Position numbers and translations under genes: made by a program
Part shown: piece after piece, positions 1 through 8,699 of the stretch
How the letters are laid out: the number at the start of each line of letters is the position of its first letter
How positions within the stretch are numbered: position 1 is the first letter of the stretch
Notes under the pieces: generated by a model
Seen by the model: only the letters and a program-made list of their open reading frames with translations
Databases searched by the model: none
What the model was told of the DNA's origin: nothing
From: Planctomycetia bacterium
Lineage (GTDB): Bacteria > Planctomycetota > Planctomycetia > Gemmatales > Gemmataceae
Reading direction: 5' to 3'
Assembly (NCBI GenBank): GCA_005786805.1
Contig: SYCV01000233.1
Coordinates: 1-44,159, forward strand
DNA: 44,159 nt

Positions 1-1558
1 CCACAAGGGTGCTTTTTGCGTACGCGAGTTCCTCCAGCGTTTCAATATCGTTGAAGCCCAAGTGGTCGCCTTGCCCGATGTTGACAACCACGGCGGCCTG
101 GCAGCTATCAAAACCCAAGCCTTCGCGTAGCATGCCTCCTCTGGCGTTTTCGAGCGCGGCGCTTTTCGCCATCGCATGTTGCAGCGCACACTTGGCGCTT
201 TTTGGCCCGGAACAGTCGCCGGTGAAAAGGCGATGGTCACCCAAGTAGATTCCCTCGGTACAGGTCATCAACACCGGAGAGTGTTCCTGTGCGAGAAGAT
301 GGGCAATAAACCTGGTGGTGGTGGTTTTGCCATTCACCCCGGTTACTGCGGCTACGGGTATTCTGCCTTCATCGCCCGGAGCGAAGAGAAGATCAAGCAA
401 GGCGCTGGCGGCATGATTCCAGCCCGCCTCATCCTTGATGTAATAGGAAATATCAGGATTTGCCCTGACACCGAGAATGGTGAAATTTGAATCTTCGGGG
501 ATAAAGTCCAGTTCAAGTTCCGCAACATCCAGCCCGACTACCCTTGCCGCCATTAGAAGGGCTTTGGAAAGTTTTTCAGGGTAATCAGAAATAGGCTTGG
601 GGACCCAGGCACCATCGATATCCTCGAGGTAGGATGAAATTTCGGTCCCCACCACCAATGCGTAGACTCTTTTACCCTTAAAAATTGGCTCAGCAAGCAT
701 GTAATGAGTCTTGGCCTTGATCTGTCCAAATACGGTGCCAAGGTTTTCAGGTGATTCTATGGGAATGGCGGGGTTGCTTCTGGATGTGTAACGAGGCCTC
801 AGAAGGAAAGGGAAACCAATTTGGGAAGCACTTGATTGAACCTCCTCCAGTTCTGAGACAGGGGTATTTGGAGGAACGGGCAGACCGACATCCGCTAGTA
901 ATTTTGAAGCGGTGAACCAGTCGTAGGCGATCCAAGATGCGACCGCGCTGGTATGATCGGTAAGCGATCCCTTGATGCGCCTTTGTCTAAAGCCATGCCC
1001 TAGCTGTATCATGTCATTGGCGAGGATCTGGAAAGGGATACCCCTTTTCCTGGCTTGTTTTCGAACGGCTTCCTGCAAAGGGGTGAGCCTATGTTTTTCA
1101 TAGGTTTCCCTGATTTTCGCGATCCACGATTCAAGGTCGGGGTTAGTGTCATTTATGGCAGCAAGGCAGATGTTTCTGCCGGCTTCTAGGGCCACTTTTC
1201 CCGCATATTCCTCAACATATTCGATCGCAACCTTATAGACGCCATCTTGGTGGGTGAGCCGGGTTTTGCCATAACCAACCTTGATGCCCGCAAGGCATTG
1301 AAGTTCGATGACAACATGCTCAAGGATATGGGCCAGATAGGTTCCGCGTTCGAGGCGTTGGAAAAACCCACCGGGTTCCCCTACGCTGCAGCGATGTTCA
1401 AAGAGGGATGGAATCCAAAGTTTGAGTCGTTCGTTGAAACCGGGTAATTCAGCGGAGGAGGAATCTTTGAAGGTTCCAAGGTCCAACCAAGCTTCCAGCA
1501 CGGTGAAGCTTGCCCAAATATTTGGTCCACGCAGGGCCAAAATCCGCTGGAATTCCAT
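1..1558 (-). CDS. cphA: Cyanophycin synthetase homologue with degenerate ATP-grasp and intact Mur-ligase P-loop (3' end outside window)
   Basis: The gene runs off the left edge; 519 codons are visible from an ATG at 1558. Cyanophycin synthetase builds the multi-L-arginyl-poly-L-aspartate storage polymer, using an ATP-grasp domain to add Asp and a Mur-ligase-like domain to add Arg. The N-terminal scaffold domain is clear: LRGPNIW at about residues 7-13 and HILEHVVIELQCLAG further on. The Mur-like domain starts with GVNGKTTT (407-414), followed by ARGGMLREGLGFDSC. The middle is odd. From GLPVP (about 225) to the P-loop there are only about 182 residues, against about 261 between the same points in the partner at 4622-6631. 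The nucleotide-binding loop, NLSTGGTA and EVNAGPGLRMHL motifs are all missing (the last reads GVRANPD). I infer that this subunit can do only the Mur-ligase half-reaction. It is divergent from the exporter/DUF1854/second synthetase operon. Confidence 0.88.
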   Translation of the reverse strand, partial: MEFQRILALRGPNIWASFTVLEAWLDLGTFKDSSSAELPGFNERLKLWIPSLFEHRCSVGEPGGFFQRLERGTYLAHILEHVVIELQCLAGIKVGYGKTRLTHQDGVYKVAIEYVEEYAGKVALEAGRNICLAAINDTNPDLESWIAKIRETYEKHRLTPLQEAVRKQARKRGIPFQILANDMIQLGHGFRQRRIKGSLTDHTSAVASWIAYDWFTASKLLADVGLPVPPNTPVSELEEVQSSASQIGFPFLLRPRYTSRSNPAIPIESPENLGTVFGQIKAKTHYMLAEPIFKGKRVYALVVGTEISSYLEDIDGAWVPKPISDYPEKLSKALLMAARVVGLDVAELELDFIPEDSNFTILGVRANPDISYYIKDEAGWNHAASALLDLLFAPGDEGRIPVAAVTGVNGKTTTTRFIAHLLAQEHSPVLMTCTEGIYLGDHRLFTGDCSGPKSAKCALQHAMAKSAALENARGGMLREGLGFDSCQAAVVVNIGQGDHLGFNDIETLEELAYAKSTLV

Positions 1559-1921
1559 TTTGATGCGTCTTTCGATGTATTAAATCTACTTCAGGAACCG
1601 CTTGATAAACGGTTAGTACAACCCATTTGAAACATAGTCGTAAATGATTCAACATGTACAATTCGTGGGTGTTCCAAGTGTCTAAAAACCGCAGAATTAA
1701 TAAAGTTCTGCCTGACATCTTGATTATTGCTGAAAATAAAAAAACAACTTGATTCAAACTCGAAAAGTAGGCGAGGAAATTGAGGCTTTTAGCGTTAAAA
1801 TCGTTAAAGTTTGAACCTTGGGCTTAATTGGATTTCCGGAAGCAGGCTGCCTTGGAATTTGCTTGTCTCCCATGGAGTTTAGACATTGCAACATCATTTT
1901 TAAAGTAGAATTAGCCAAGGT
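1559..1921. other. Divergent intergenic region between the two arms of the cyanophycin-type cluster
   Basis: About 360 bases between the divergent synthetase and exporter genes. No convincing coding frame was found; the open frames here are short and lack family resemblance. It must hold the promoters of both arms, but I could not identify a confident -35/-10 pair or a strong dyad by eye. Confidence 0.5.
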
Positions 1922-4147
1922 GTGCAGTTTGAAAACACAGGGTATAACTTGAGCGCAAATACATATTCCAGAACTGGCCCGAACTCTGCTGGTGAGCCGA
2001 TTTCTCCAGCAATTGATATCGACCTTGATGAAAACCTAGTTTTCAAGCCGATTCACTTGAGCCTGGAAAAAGGAAACAGGCTGGTATGCAGCAACAATGA
2101 AACGGGAAATACTTCCCGAGAGTGGACACTTGGGCCGGACACCCAATTTGAAACTAGTTACCAGCATGGGCTTGGCACTCTTAAAGTCATTTTGAATTCC
2201 GGTGAGGTGTTGAGTTGGAATTTCACCACCCAGATAAAGCCCAAAGTGCATCAATTCATCCAGGATTGCAAAAAGGTGCTTGGAGTCGTACTGCCTGCCG
2301 TGACCACCATCTGCCCCGGTTGCGGTGGCATATTGCAAACGGATGAACTCTGCCTGACCTGCAACCCTCTTCCGGCGGAAAAGGGAACCTCGCTGAAGAT
2401 GCTGCTTAGGTTGCTTGATTTCGCCCGGCCCCAGATGCCCCTTATCATCCTTGGTTTTTTACTCACTTTGTTAAGCACCTTGGTGGGACTCATTCCTCCC
2501 TATCTGGTAATGCCCCTAACTGATGATGTTCTCATCCCGATGCAGCAGGGCATATTAAAGGAGTTTAATCCGGTCTTTTATTACATCGGATTACTGGCGT
2601 TGGCCGGGGTTGCCACCTGCCTTTTGGAATGGGCCCGATCCTATTTCTCGAGTTGGGTGAGTGAGCGCATCAGCGCCAGCCTTCGCATGAAAACCTACAG
2701 CCATCTGCACACGCTTTCCGTGGAGTATTTTGGAAGCAAAAGGACCGGCGATATCATGTCCCGGATATCAAGCGACACTTACCAGCTTTGCAATTTTCTT
2801 TCCTCACATGTGGTTGATTTTGCATCGGATATCCTCATGGTTGTTTTGACCGCAGTCACCCTGTTCGCAATCAATCCTTTCCTTGCACTGGCGAGCCTGA
2901 CTCCGTTCCCATTCGTTATTTATCTTGTTTACAAGCTGCGCGGACACCTTTTGCAAGGGTATCGCAAGGGCAGCATTGTTTGGGCCGATATGACCAGCGT
3001 GCTTGCTGATGCCATTCCCGGCATTCGTGTCGTGAAGGCTTTCTCACAGGAAAAAAGGGAGATTGATCGCTTTGAATTTGCCAATTCGCGGGTAGTCCAG
3101 GCGAATGACCAGATCAACCTATGGTGGGCAATCATCTGGCCCTTGATCACCTTCACCACCACGCTTGGTTTGCTGGTGGTCTGGGTGGCGGCAGCATGGC
3201 AGATCTACCAGGGCCATATCACCGTCGGGGTTCTTACCGCTTTTCTGGCTTATATCAGCAGGTTCTACAGTAGAAGTGAATCGATGATCAGGTTCATGTC
3301 GTATGCCCAGAGGGCCTCCGCAAGCGCGGGCCGTTTGTTTGAGATACTCGATCGTAAACCCAGTGTTCCCGAGCCTGCGAGGCCGGTGGCACCCGGTAAG
3401 CTTGAGGGGAACATTGAGATCCGCAATTTGCGATTCAGTTATGGTTCCCGGGAGGTTCTTCATGATATAAGTCTTTCCATTCGCAAGGGCGAGATGATAG
3501 GTATCGTGGGACCAAGCGGCGCGGGTAAAACCACGCTCATAAACCTTCTTTGCAGGTTTTTTGACCCGTCACATGGATCAATTTCCGTTGATGGCACGGA
3601 TATCCGAAGTTTTCCTGTTTCAGATTACCGTAGGAACATTGGCATCGTGTTGCAGGATCCGTTTCTTTTCTTTGGGTCCATCGCGGATAATATTTCCTAC
3701 GGAAAGCCGGATGCTTCACGCGCTGAAATAATAGATGCGGCGCGGTTTTCGAAGGCGCATCCCTTCATTCTCAACCTTCCTGAGGCGTATGATTCCCTTG
3801 TGGGGGAAAGGGGGCAGTCGCTTTCCGGCGGGGAAAGACAGCGTGTCTCCATTGCAAGGGCCCTTCTTGTTAACCCCGGGATACTTATCCTTGATGAGGC
3901 CACATCCGCCCTTGATGCTGAAATTGAAAAAGAGCTTCAGTCGGCACTTGAGAACCTGGTCAAAGGCCGTACCACCATTGCCATTGCGCATCGATTGAGC
4001 ACTCTCAGGCGTGCCGACAGATTGATAGTCATGGAAAATGGCATGATCGTTGAAACCGGCACCCACACGGAGCTTTTGCAGAGAGAGGGGCTTTATTACA
4101 GGCTTCATAAGGCACAGCAAACACTTGCAGCGGGATACACGATATGA
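1922..4147 (+). CDS. Cyanophycin-metabolism-associated ABC exporter (TMD-NBD fusion with N-terminal zinc ribbon)
   Basis: 741 residues from a GTG start preceded by AAGG. The first ~155 residues are a soluble extension ending in a zinc ribbon (C131, C134, C144, C147). A six-helix exporter transmembrane domain follows (about 160-480), then a complete ATPase domain: Walker A GPSGAGKT (530-537), signature LSGGERQR (634-641), Walker B LILDEATSALD (about 654-664) and H-loop AHRLS. The fold is that of homodimeric exporters. Genes of this type are annotated next to DUF1854 and cphA genes in betaproteobacteria. The context here is the same: it overlaps the DUF1854 gene by ATGA and diverges from a synthetase. 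The substrate is unknown; the soluble N-terminus could bind a cytoplasmic partner such as the polymer or its enzymes (inference). Confidence 0.85.
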   Translation: MQFENTGYNLSANTYSRTGPNSAGEPISPAIDIDLDENLVFKPIHLSLEKGNRLVCSNNETGNTSREWTLGPDTQFETSYQHGLGTLKVILNSGEVLSWNFTTQIKPKVHQFIQDCKKVLGVVLPAVTTICPGCGGILQTDELCLTCNPLPAEKGTSLKMLLRLLDFARPQMPLIILGFLLTLLSTLVGLIPPYLVMPLTDDVLIPMQQGILKEFNPVFYYIGLLALAGVATCLLEWARSYFSSWVSERISASLRMKTYSHLHTLSVEYFGSKRTGDIMSRISSDTYQLCNFLSSHVVDFASDILMVVLTAVTLFAINPFLALASLTPFPFVIYLVYKLRGHLLQGYRKGSIVWADMTSVLADAIPGIRVVKAFSQEKREIDRFEFANSRVVQANDQINLWWAIIWPLITFTTTLGLLVVWVAAAWQIYQGHITVGVLTAFLAYISRFYSRSESMIRFMSYAQRASASAGRLFEILDRKPSVPEPARPVAPGKLEGNIEIRNLRFSYGSREVLHDISLSIRKGEMIGIVGPSGAGKTTLINLLCRFFDPSHGSISVDGTDIRSFPVSDYRRNIGIVLQDPFLFFGSIADNISYGKPDASRAEIIDAARFSKAHPFILNLPEAYDSLVGERGQSLSGGERQRVSIARALLVNPGILILDEATSALDAEIEKELQSALENLVKGRTTIAIAHRLSTLRRADRLIVMENGMIVETGTHTELLQREGLYYRLHKAQQTLAAGYTI

Positions 4148-4617
4148 CCCAGCCAACCAATCAACCTGATTTATGGCATGAAGCCGATGGCAGCATTTGT
4201 GCAAGGTTGGGTGACGGCAGGATTGCCAAAAACCTTGTGCCTTTGAGCCTTTTTCCCCTATCAGAGGATCATAAAAACATCATCCTGCTTGAGGGAGATG
4301 AGGAGGTTTCTTTCATCGAGGATACCACGCAGCTTGAGAAGGGGCTTGCGAATGCGATCCAAGTGGCGCTGCTAAGGAACAGGTTCATCCTGAAACTTTT
4401 AAAGATTAAAAAAATAAGCGGCCTTCGCACGCCATCGGAATGGGAGGTGCTTACCGACAGGGGGCACGCCTCCATGGTTTTTTCATCGGAAGAGGCCATC
4501 CGCAGGTTGCCTGATGATGGTGCCCTGATCCAGGATTCCCAGGGAATTCGATATCTTGTTTCAGGGATCGGCAAAATGGATGCGTTTTCCCGAAAAGTCA
4601 TTGAGTATTACATTTAA
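4144..4617 (+). CDS. DUF1854 family protein, cyanophycin-metabolism-associated
   Basis: 157 residues, no signal peptide or membrane segment. Its ATG overlaps the exporter stop codon (ATGA), so translation is probably coupled. The family pattern is visible in the second half: WEVLTDRG at about 100-107, then RLPDDGALIQDSQGIRYLV and the DAFSRKVIEYYI terminus. DUF1854 proteins are known next to ABC exporters and cyanophycin synthetases but have no assigned biochemical function. The stop is four bases before the ATG of the second synthetase, so exporter, DUF1854 and synthetase form one operon. I infer a small accessory or regulatory subunit of the exporter or the synthetase. Confidence 0.85.
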   Translation: MTQPTNQPDLWHEADGSICARLGDGRIAKNLVPLSLFPLSEDHKNIILLEGDEEVSFIEDTTQLEKGLANAIQVALLRNRFILKLLKIKKISGLRTPSEWEVLTDRGHASMVFSSEEAIRRLPDDGALIQDSQGIRYLVSGIGKMDAFSRKVIEYYI

Positions 4618-4621
4618 AACC

Positions 4622-6631
4622 ATGAATAATGAATTCATCAAAGCAATGCGATTCACCAAGGGGCCAAGTGCTTGGTTCAAGCTTCCGGTTTGCACTTTTA
4701 CCATGGAGTCCGAACGGGTCAAAGCTCCTGATGAAACAAGGATCGCGATACTGAAAGAATTGGGCCTGCCCTTGCCTGTGGGATTTTCATCAGCGGGATT
4801 GTGGTTGGCAAAGTTGGCGCAAAGCATCCAGGGTTATGCGGCAAACCAGGGAGATTTTTTCTCCTCGCGCCCAGTGAGCGAGCAATCAAAATTTCTCACC
4901 TTGGCATTCTCCTATTCTGAAGAGGAAGTGGCCCGTGATTCTTTGTTGTGCGCCCTTTGGTTCGCGCAAATGCCTGTGATTTTGCCTTGCGCTGATCCCG
5001 CTGAAATCCCAAATCACATAAGAAAATCCGGTCATAAGCATGGCCTTGGTCCCAGCACCCATGCCATCTGGCAGGCCGCCGTTGATCATCACATTCCTGT
5101 CTGGAAGTTAAGTGACTGTAGCTTGCTTCAAATGGGCGTGGGCAAAATGCAGCAACGGGTTTGGACCGCGGAGACAGGCCAGACGCCATTGCTTGCGGAG
5201 AATATCGCCCAAGACAAGGATTGGACCCGCCAGTTGCTTGAAACCATCGGGGTTCCCGTTCCGCAAGGAAGGGTTGTTGTTTCCCGGGAGGATGCCTGGG
5301 CCGCGGCCCAGAAAATCGGGCTTCCTGTAGTTGTCAAACCCCAGTTTGGAAGCCAGGGAAATGGTGTTTCCATCAATCTGCTTTCTGAGCAACAAGTGCT
5401 GGATGCCTTTGATAACGCCAACGCGTTTGGGTATTCGGTCGTCGCAGAAAGTTTCAAGGAGGGGGCGGATTATCGCATACTTGTCATTGGCGACAAAATG
5501 ATCGCGGCTTCGCTTCGTGAGCCAGCCCAGGTCATCGGTGATGGGGTTTCCACAATCAACCAATTGGTGCAGGTGGTGAACCAGGACCCACGCAGGGCGG
5601 ATAGCCATGCCGGCGTGTTGAGTCCCATACCGCTTGATCCTGTTTCCCTTGCTGTCATTGCCTCACAGGGTATGACCGTGGATTCCATTCCCGACAAGGG
5701 GGTGAAAGTTCTTATTCGCAGGAATGCCAACCTAAGCACGGGTGGCACGGCAAAGGATGTGACCGATATTGTTCATCCCCAGGTCGCAACATTGGCGATT
5801 TCCGCGGCACGACAATTGGGGCTTGATATCTCAGGAGTGGACATCATTTCCAGCGATATCTCCAAAACCCTAGCTGAAACCGGTGGCGCCGTTGTCGAGG
5901 TTAATGCTGGGCCCGGATTGCGCATGCATCTTGAACCTTCCGAGGGCAAGGGGCGCCCCGTGGGAAAAGCTATTGTTGAGATGCTTTTTCCCAAACCCGC
6001 CAGATCCATGGTTCCAATGATTGCATTTGTTTCCAGCAGGGGAAAAGCCTCGAGGGAGGCAACTTTTGGTAAAGTCCGAAAGTTGTTTGGATCCTCGGGC
6101 CTAATTAATTCCAAGGGCCTTTTCATTGATGATACAAAAATCGCAAACAGGTCATCCCATGCGGGCATGGATGTTTTGCGATTGTGCCAGCATCCGGATT
6201 TAAAAGCATTGGTGGCGGAGTTTAGCTGGGAGGAGTTCGTCCGTGATGGCTTGGGCCTTTCCTGTTACTCCTTGATTGTCTGCGAGGATTCCCCCCAGTT
6301 GGGTGATTTCTCTTCAGCCGAATTATTGCTGGAAATCCGGCATGCATTGTGCTCCTCGGGGATCATCCTGGTTCCCCAGGAAATTGCGGCATCGGCCCCT
6401 GCCCAACCAACCTTCTGGTCAAAAGCGGTGCTCTCTTGTGATTCGAAATGGAATGAGTGTTTGAAATACCTCGCCCTTAATCCCAGTGGTATCATCCATA
6501 CCCGTGATCATAAGTTAAGCTTCTATCGTGGGGAAATCAAACAAACAGAACTTCCCATGAGCACCATGGGGGATAATGGTTCAAGTCTTGATGCCGCCAT
6601 TGGTTTTCTGGTTGATCAAATAGCTTGTTAA
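4622..6631 (+). CDS. Cyanophycin synthetase homologue with intact ATP-grasp and degenerate Mur-ligase domain
   Basis: 669 residues from the ATG four bases after the DUF1854 stop; the frame is open upstream to a TTG at 4556, but that lies inside DUF1854. The N-terminal domain is divergent and lacks LRGPN. A linker typical of CphA (LLQMGVGKMQQRVW) leads into a full ATP-grasp domain from GVPVPQG (210): PVVVKPQFGSQGNGV, DYRILVIGDK, NLSTGGTAKDVTD (370-382) and EVNAGPGLRMHL (426-437). The region aligned with the Mur-ligase P-loop reads VSSRGKAS (about 470-477), so the GKT/S motif is gone, and only about 200 residues follow instead of over 400. Canonical CphA is about 870 residues. I infer an Asp-adding subunit that complements the divergent homologue at 1-1558. 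The product could be cyanophycin or a related peptide polymer. Confidence 0.87.
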   Translation: MNNEFIKAMRFTKGPSAWFKLPVCTFTMESERVKAPDETRIAILKELGLPLPVGFSSAGLWLAKLAQSIQGYAANQGDFFSSRPVSEQSKFLTLAFSYSEEEVARDSLLCALWFAQMPVILPCADPAEIPNHIRKSGHKHGLGPSTHAIWQAAVDHHIPVWKLSDCSLLQMGVGKMQQRVWTAETGQTPLLAENIAQDKDWTRQLLETIGVPVPQGRVVVSREDAWAAAQKIGLPVVVKPQFGSQGNGVSINLLSEQQVLDAFDNANAFGYSVVAESFKEGADYRILVIGDKMIAASLREPAQVIGDGVSTINQLVQVVNQDPRRADSHAGVLSPIPLDPVSLAVIASQGMTVDSIPDKGVKVLIRRNANLSTGGTAKDVTDIVHPQVATLAISAARQLGLDISGVDIISSDISKTLAETGGAVVEVNAGPGLRMHLEPSEGKGRPVGKAIVEMLFPKPARSMVPMIAFVSSRGKASREATFGKVRKLFGSSGLINSKGLFIDDTKIANRSSHAGMDVLRLCQHPDLKALVAEFSWEEFVRDGLGLSCYSLIVCEDSPQLGDFSSAELLLEIRHALCSSGIILVPQEIAASAPAQPTFWSKAVLSCDSKWNECLKYLALNPSGIIHTRDHKLSFYRGEIKQTELPMSTMGDNGSSLDAAIGFLVDQIAC

Positions 6632-6650
6632 ATCCAGGTAAAGTTAATGG

Positions 6651-7391
6651 TTATCTTGTCCTGACCTGCCCATGGGTTTTCATGGTTGCAATAATCTCAT
6701 TAGAGATTTCGGATGCGATGCGATGTTGCTGGGTTCCGTCCTTGAGTCCTGAGTTGGATACCACCATTTTGGAGGCGATCGCGATTGGATTGAAACCCGC
6801 GACAATTGCAACAGGTGCGGTGCCTGGCATTTTTCTGCCACTATCTGAAGTGTCCATGAGAAAAAAGGGTTGGCCACCACCCGTAGTCGGGTCGGAAAGC
6901 GCGGCATCCACCGCTATTTTCTTATTACCCGCGCCAAAACCGATGGCATTCTGGGCCACCTTGTTCCCTTCATTCATATGCACTATTTGGCCTGTCAGCC
7001 GCCATCCTTCACCCTGCGGATAATTGGGTTGATTCCAATAGACCGCGGGCAGGCCTGCATCCGCAAGATTTTTCGCTACCTGCATCGCGATGCTTTGGCC
7101 AATCGGGGTGTTTCGATCATGGCCGGTTATTGCATCGGTCACCCTGGGGCGGGACTCCGCCGCTTTTCGCAATGGACCCTTGGGAATCAAGGAATCATCC
7201 TTCGCAAGCTCGTCCGCAAGGGCTTTGTCCATGTAAAAAGGAAGCACATAAATTCTTGATGGTGGCCTTGTTGGCCATGAGACCTGGGTTTTTTGAGTCG
7301 AACTTTTTGTCGGGCCTTGTGCTTTTACGAAGGTTGTCAATGATAGTGCGCCTACGACAATTGAAAATATAATATGGTTGACCAGTCTCAT
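6651..7391 (-). CDS. Exported DUF4410-like lipoprotein-associated family protein
   Basis: 246 residues from the ATG at 7391, chosen because AAGGAAG lies six bases upstream and because it gives a clean signal peptide (MRLVNHIIFSIVVGALSL...). An ATG ten codons further upstream is possible. The mature part begins with a Pro/Thr-rich stretch and a beta strand (PPSRIYVLPFYMD). It ends in a conserved-looking block with GAGNKKIAVDAALSD, SDSGRKMPG and GLKDGTQQHRIASEI, which resembles DUF4410 proteins of unknown function. A periplasmic location is expected. It converges on the second cyanophycin synthetase with 19 bases between stops, so it is probably not part of that operon. Family assignment is tentative. 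Confidence 0.65.
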   Translation of the reverse strand: MRLVNHIIFSIVVGALSLTTFVKAQGPTKSSTQKTQVSWPTRPPSRIYVLPFYMDKALADELAKDDSLIPKGPLRKAAESRPRVTDAITGHDRNTPIGQSIAMQVAKNLADAGLPAVYWNQPNYPQGEGWRLTGQIVHMNEGNKVAQNAIGFGAGNKKIAVDAALSDPTTGGGQPFFLMDTSDSGRKMPGTAPVAIVAGFNPIAIASKMVVSNSGLKDGTQQHRIASEISNEIIATMKTHGQVRTR

Positions 7392-7654
7392 TTTTTTCTT
7401 CCTTGAAAAGTTAAAACGCATTCATCATGAATTCACCAGCATCATCCTATGTGAATCACTCAGATTGTCGCAAGTTCAATAGTTTGAGATGCCTAAATCC
7501 TATGAAAACAGCAAATTACACACTGTATCGGGCATGGATTGGGGATTTCGATCTTATGTTAATTTCAAATAAAGCCCAATGCTGGGCGGATATCTAAAAA
7601 AGATTTTCATCACCCATGGAGCAATTGCATTGGCATCACAAGCTTTCGAATTGG

Positions 7655-8269
7655 TTATTTTTTTTCAAGAGTCAGTTGGATGCCCGGGACTCCACTCATC
7701 GGGGCATCATCCTGGATGCGGTTGTCGCGAATGAAACAGTGCTGTAGCAACCCTTGGTTATCGATGCCAAGGCTTCTTACATGGTTTTCGGGCACTTCGG
7801 CTTCGACCAATTTTTTTGCCACCATGTAAAGTTCATCCATGGTTCGTGCTTCGGGGGCATTTTTATGAGAACCGATCTCTTTTCCCGTTTCCATCCATTC
7901 CAGCTTGGGCGGTTCTGGTTTTCCCAGGAAATTTGGCTGTGATGATTCAAACTTACGCTCAACGACTTTGTTATCCCTGACGACGATGGTAGTCTCGGTT
8001 CGATGGCCTGTGAAACTCGATTTGATCACCTTGTAACTGTAGTTACCTCCACAAAGTTCACGGGTTTTTGCCCATGTGGCCAAGCTTTTTGAAAGCCTTT
8101 CCGCATCGAGGGGATTGGAATCGTTTTTCTTTTTATTCGCGCTTGGGTCAAAAGACTTCAAGCCAGGAGATGGGATAGGTTTTTTTTCCTGGCCTTTTTC
8201 CTCGCCAAATGAGTAGGCATAAGCACAAGCCCCAATCAATATGGCAAAAACCAGTCGGCTGATATTCAA
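7655..8269 (-). CDS. Exported protein of unknown function
   Basis: 204 residues if translation starts at the TTG at 8269. That start has GGAG seven bases upstream and gives a signal peptide (NISRLVFAILIGACAYA). The frame is open to an ATG at 8356, but that start adds a polar, cysteine-containing tail with no ribosome site. The mature protein has a Lys/Pro-rich linker, then a domain with GNYSYKVIKSSFTGHRTETTI and VRDNKVVERKFES, and near the end SLGIDNQGLLQHCFIRDNRI. This 'W...nYsY...V.dnkVv' layout recalls small exported domains such as DUF6174, but similarity is too weak to assign. It lies about 260 bases upstream of the DUF4410-like gene on the same strand. Confidence 0.6.
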   Translation of the reverse strand: MNISRLVFAILIGACAYAYSFGEEKGQEKKPIPSPGLKSFDPSANKKKNDSNPLDAERLSKSLATWAKTRELCGGNYSYKVIKSSFTGHRTETTIVVRDNKVVERKFESSQPNFLGKPEPPKLEWMETGKEIGSHKNAPEARTMDELYMVAKKLVEAEVPENHVRSLGIDNQGLLQHCFIRDNRIQDDAPMSGVPGIQLTLEKK

Positions 8270-8530
8270 GTTGTGACTCCAGTTTTTAATGCAAGTGCAA
8301 GTCTTTTTGAAACCAAATATTCTTGCATAAATATATAGCAATTTTGTCGAATTCAAAAGCGAATAATGATGCGGTTAAGAGGAAAATTGAGTGCAAATCG
8401 GGTGCAGTGAATGCTGTAAAACGGCTGCAGCATAAGTTTTGCCTAGTCGCAAGCAATCGCAAGATTTGAGACAACCCTCTACTAGATGAGGGTTAATGCG
8501 ATTAAATACAACTGCTATCTTAAATATCAA

Positions 8531-8604
8531 TGGGCGCTACAGGATTCGAACCTGTGACCCCCAGCGTGTCGAGCTGGTGCTCTAGCCAACTGAGCTAAGC
8601 GCCC
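8531..8604 (-). tRNA. tRNA-Val (anticodon GAC)
   Basis: On the minus strand the cloverleaf is complete: acceptor stem GGGCGCT/AGCGCCC (seven pairs), D-arm GCTC/GAGC, anticodon stem CCAGC/GCTGG, five-base variable loop, T-arm ACAGG/CCTGT with loop TTCGAAT, and discriminator A. The anticodon loop is TCGACAC, giving GAC at 34-36 (valine). Position 33 is C instead of the near-universal U. CCA is not encoded. The gene stands alone between two minus-strand protein genes. Confidence 0.93.
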
Positions 8605-8699
8605 TATCCACAATCTAATGTAGCTCATTTCATCGGGATTTAAAGAGGTAAACTTAAATCATTCTGCAAATCCCGGGAAAGTCCCAGGGGCCATGAATA

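Noticed and set aside
4556-4621. Upstream in-frame extension of the second synthetase starting at a TTG
   Set aside because: It lies wholly inside the DUF1854 gene; the ATG at 4622 fits the operon spacing.
6625-7372. Overlapping plus-strand frames opposite the DUF4410-like gene
   Set aside because: They are shadows of the minus-strand gene, which has a signal peptide and a ribosome site.
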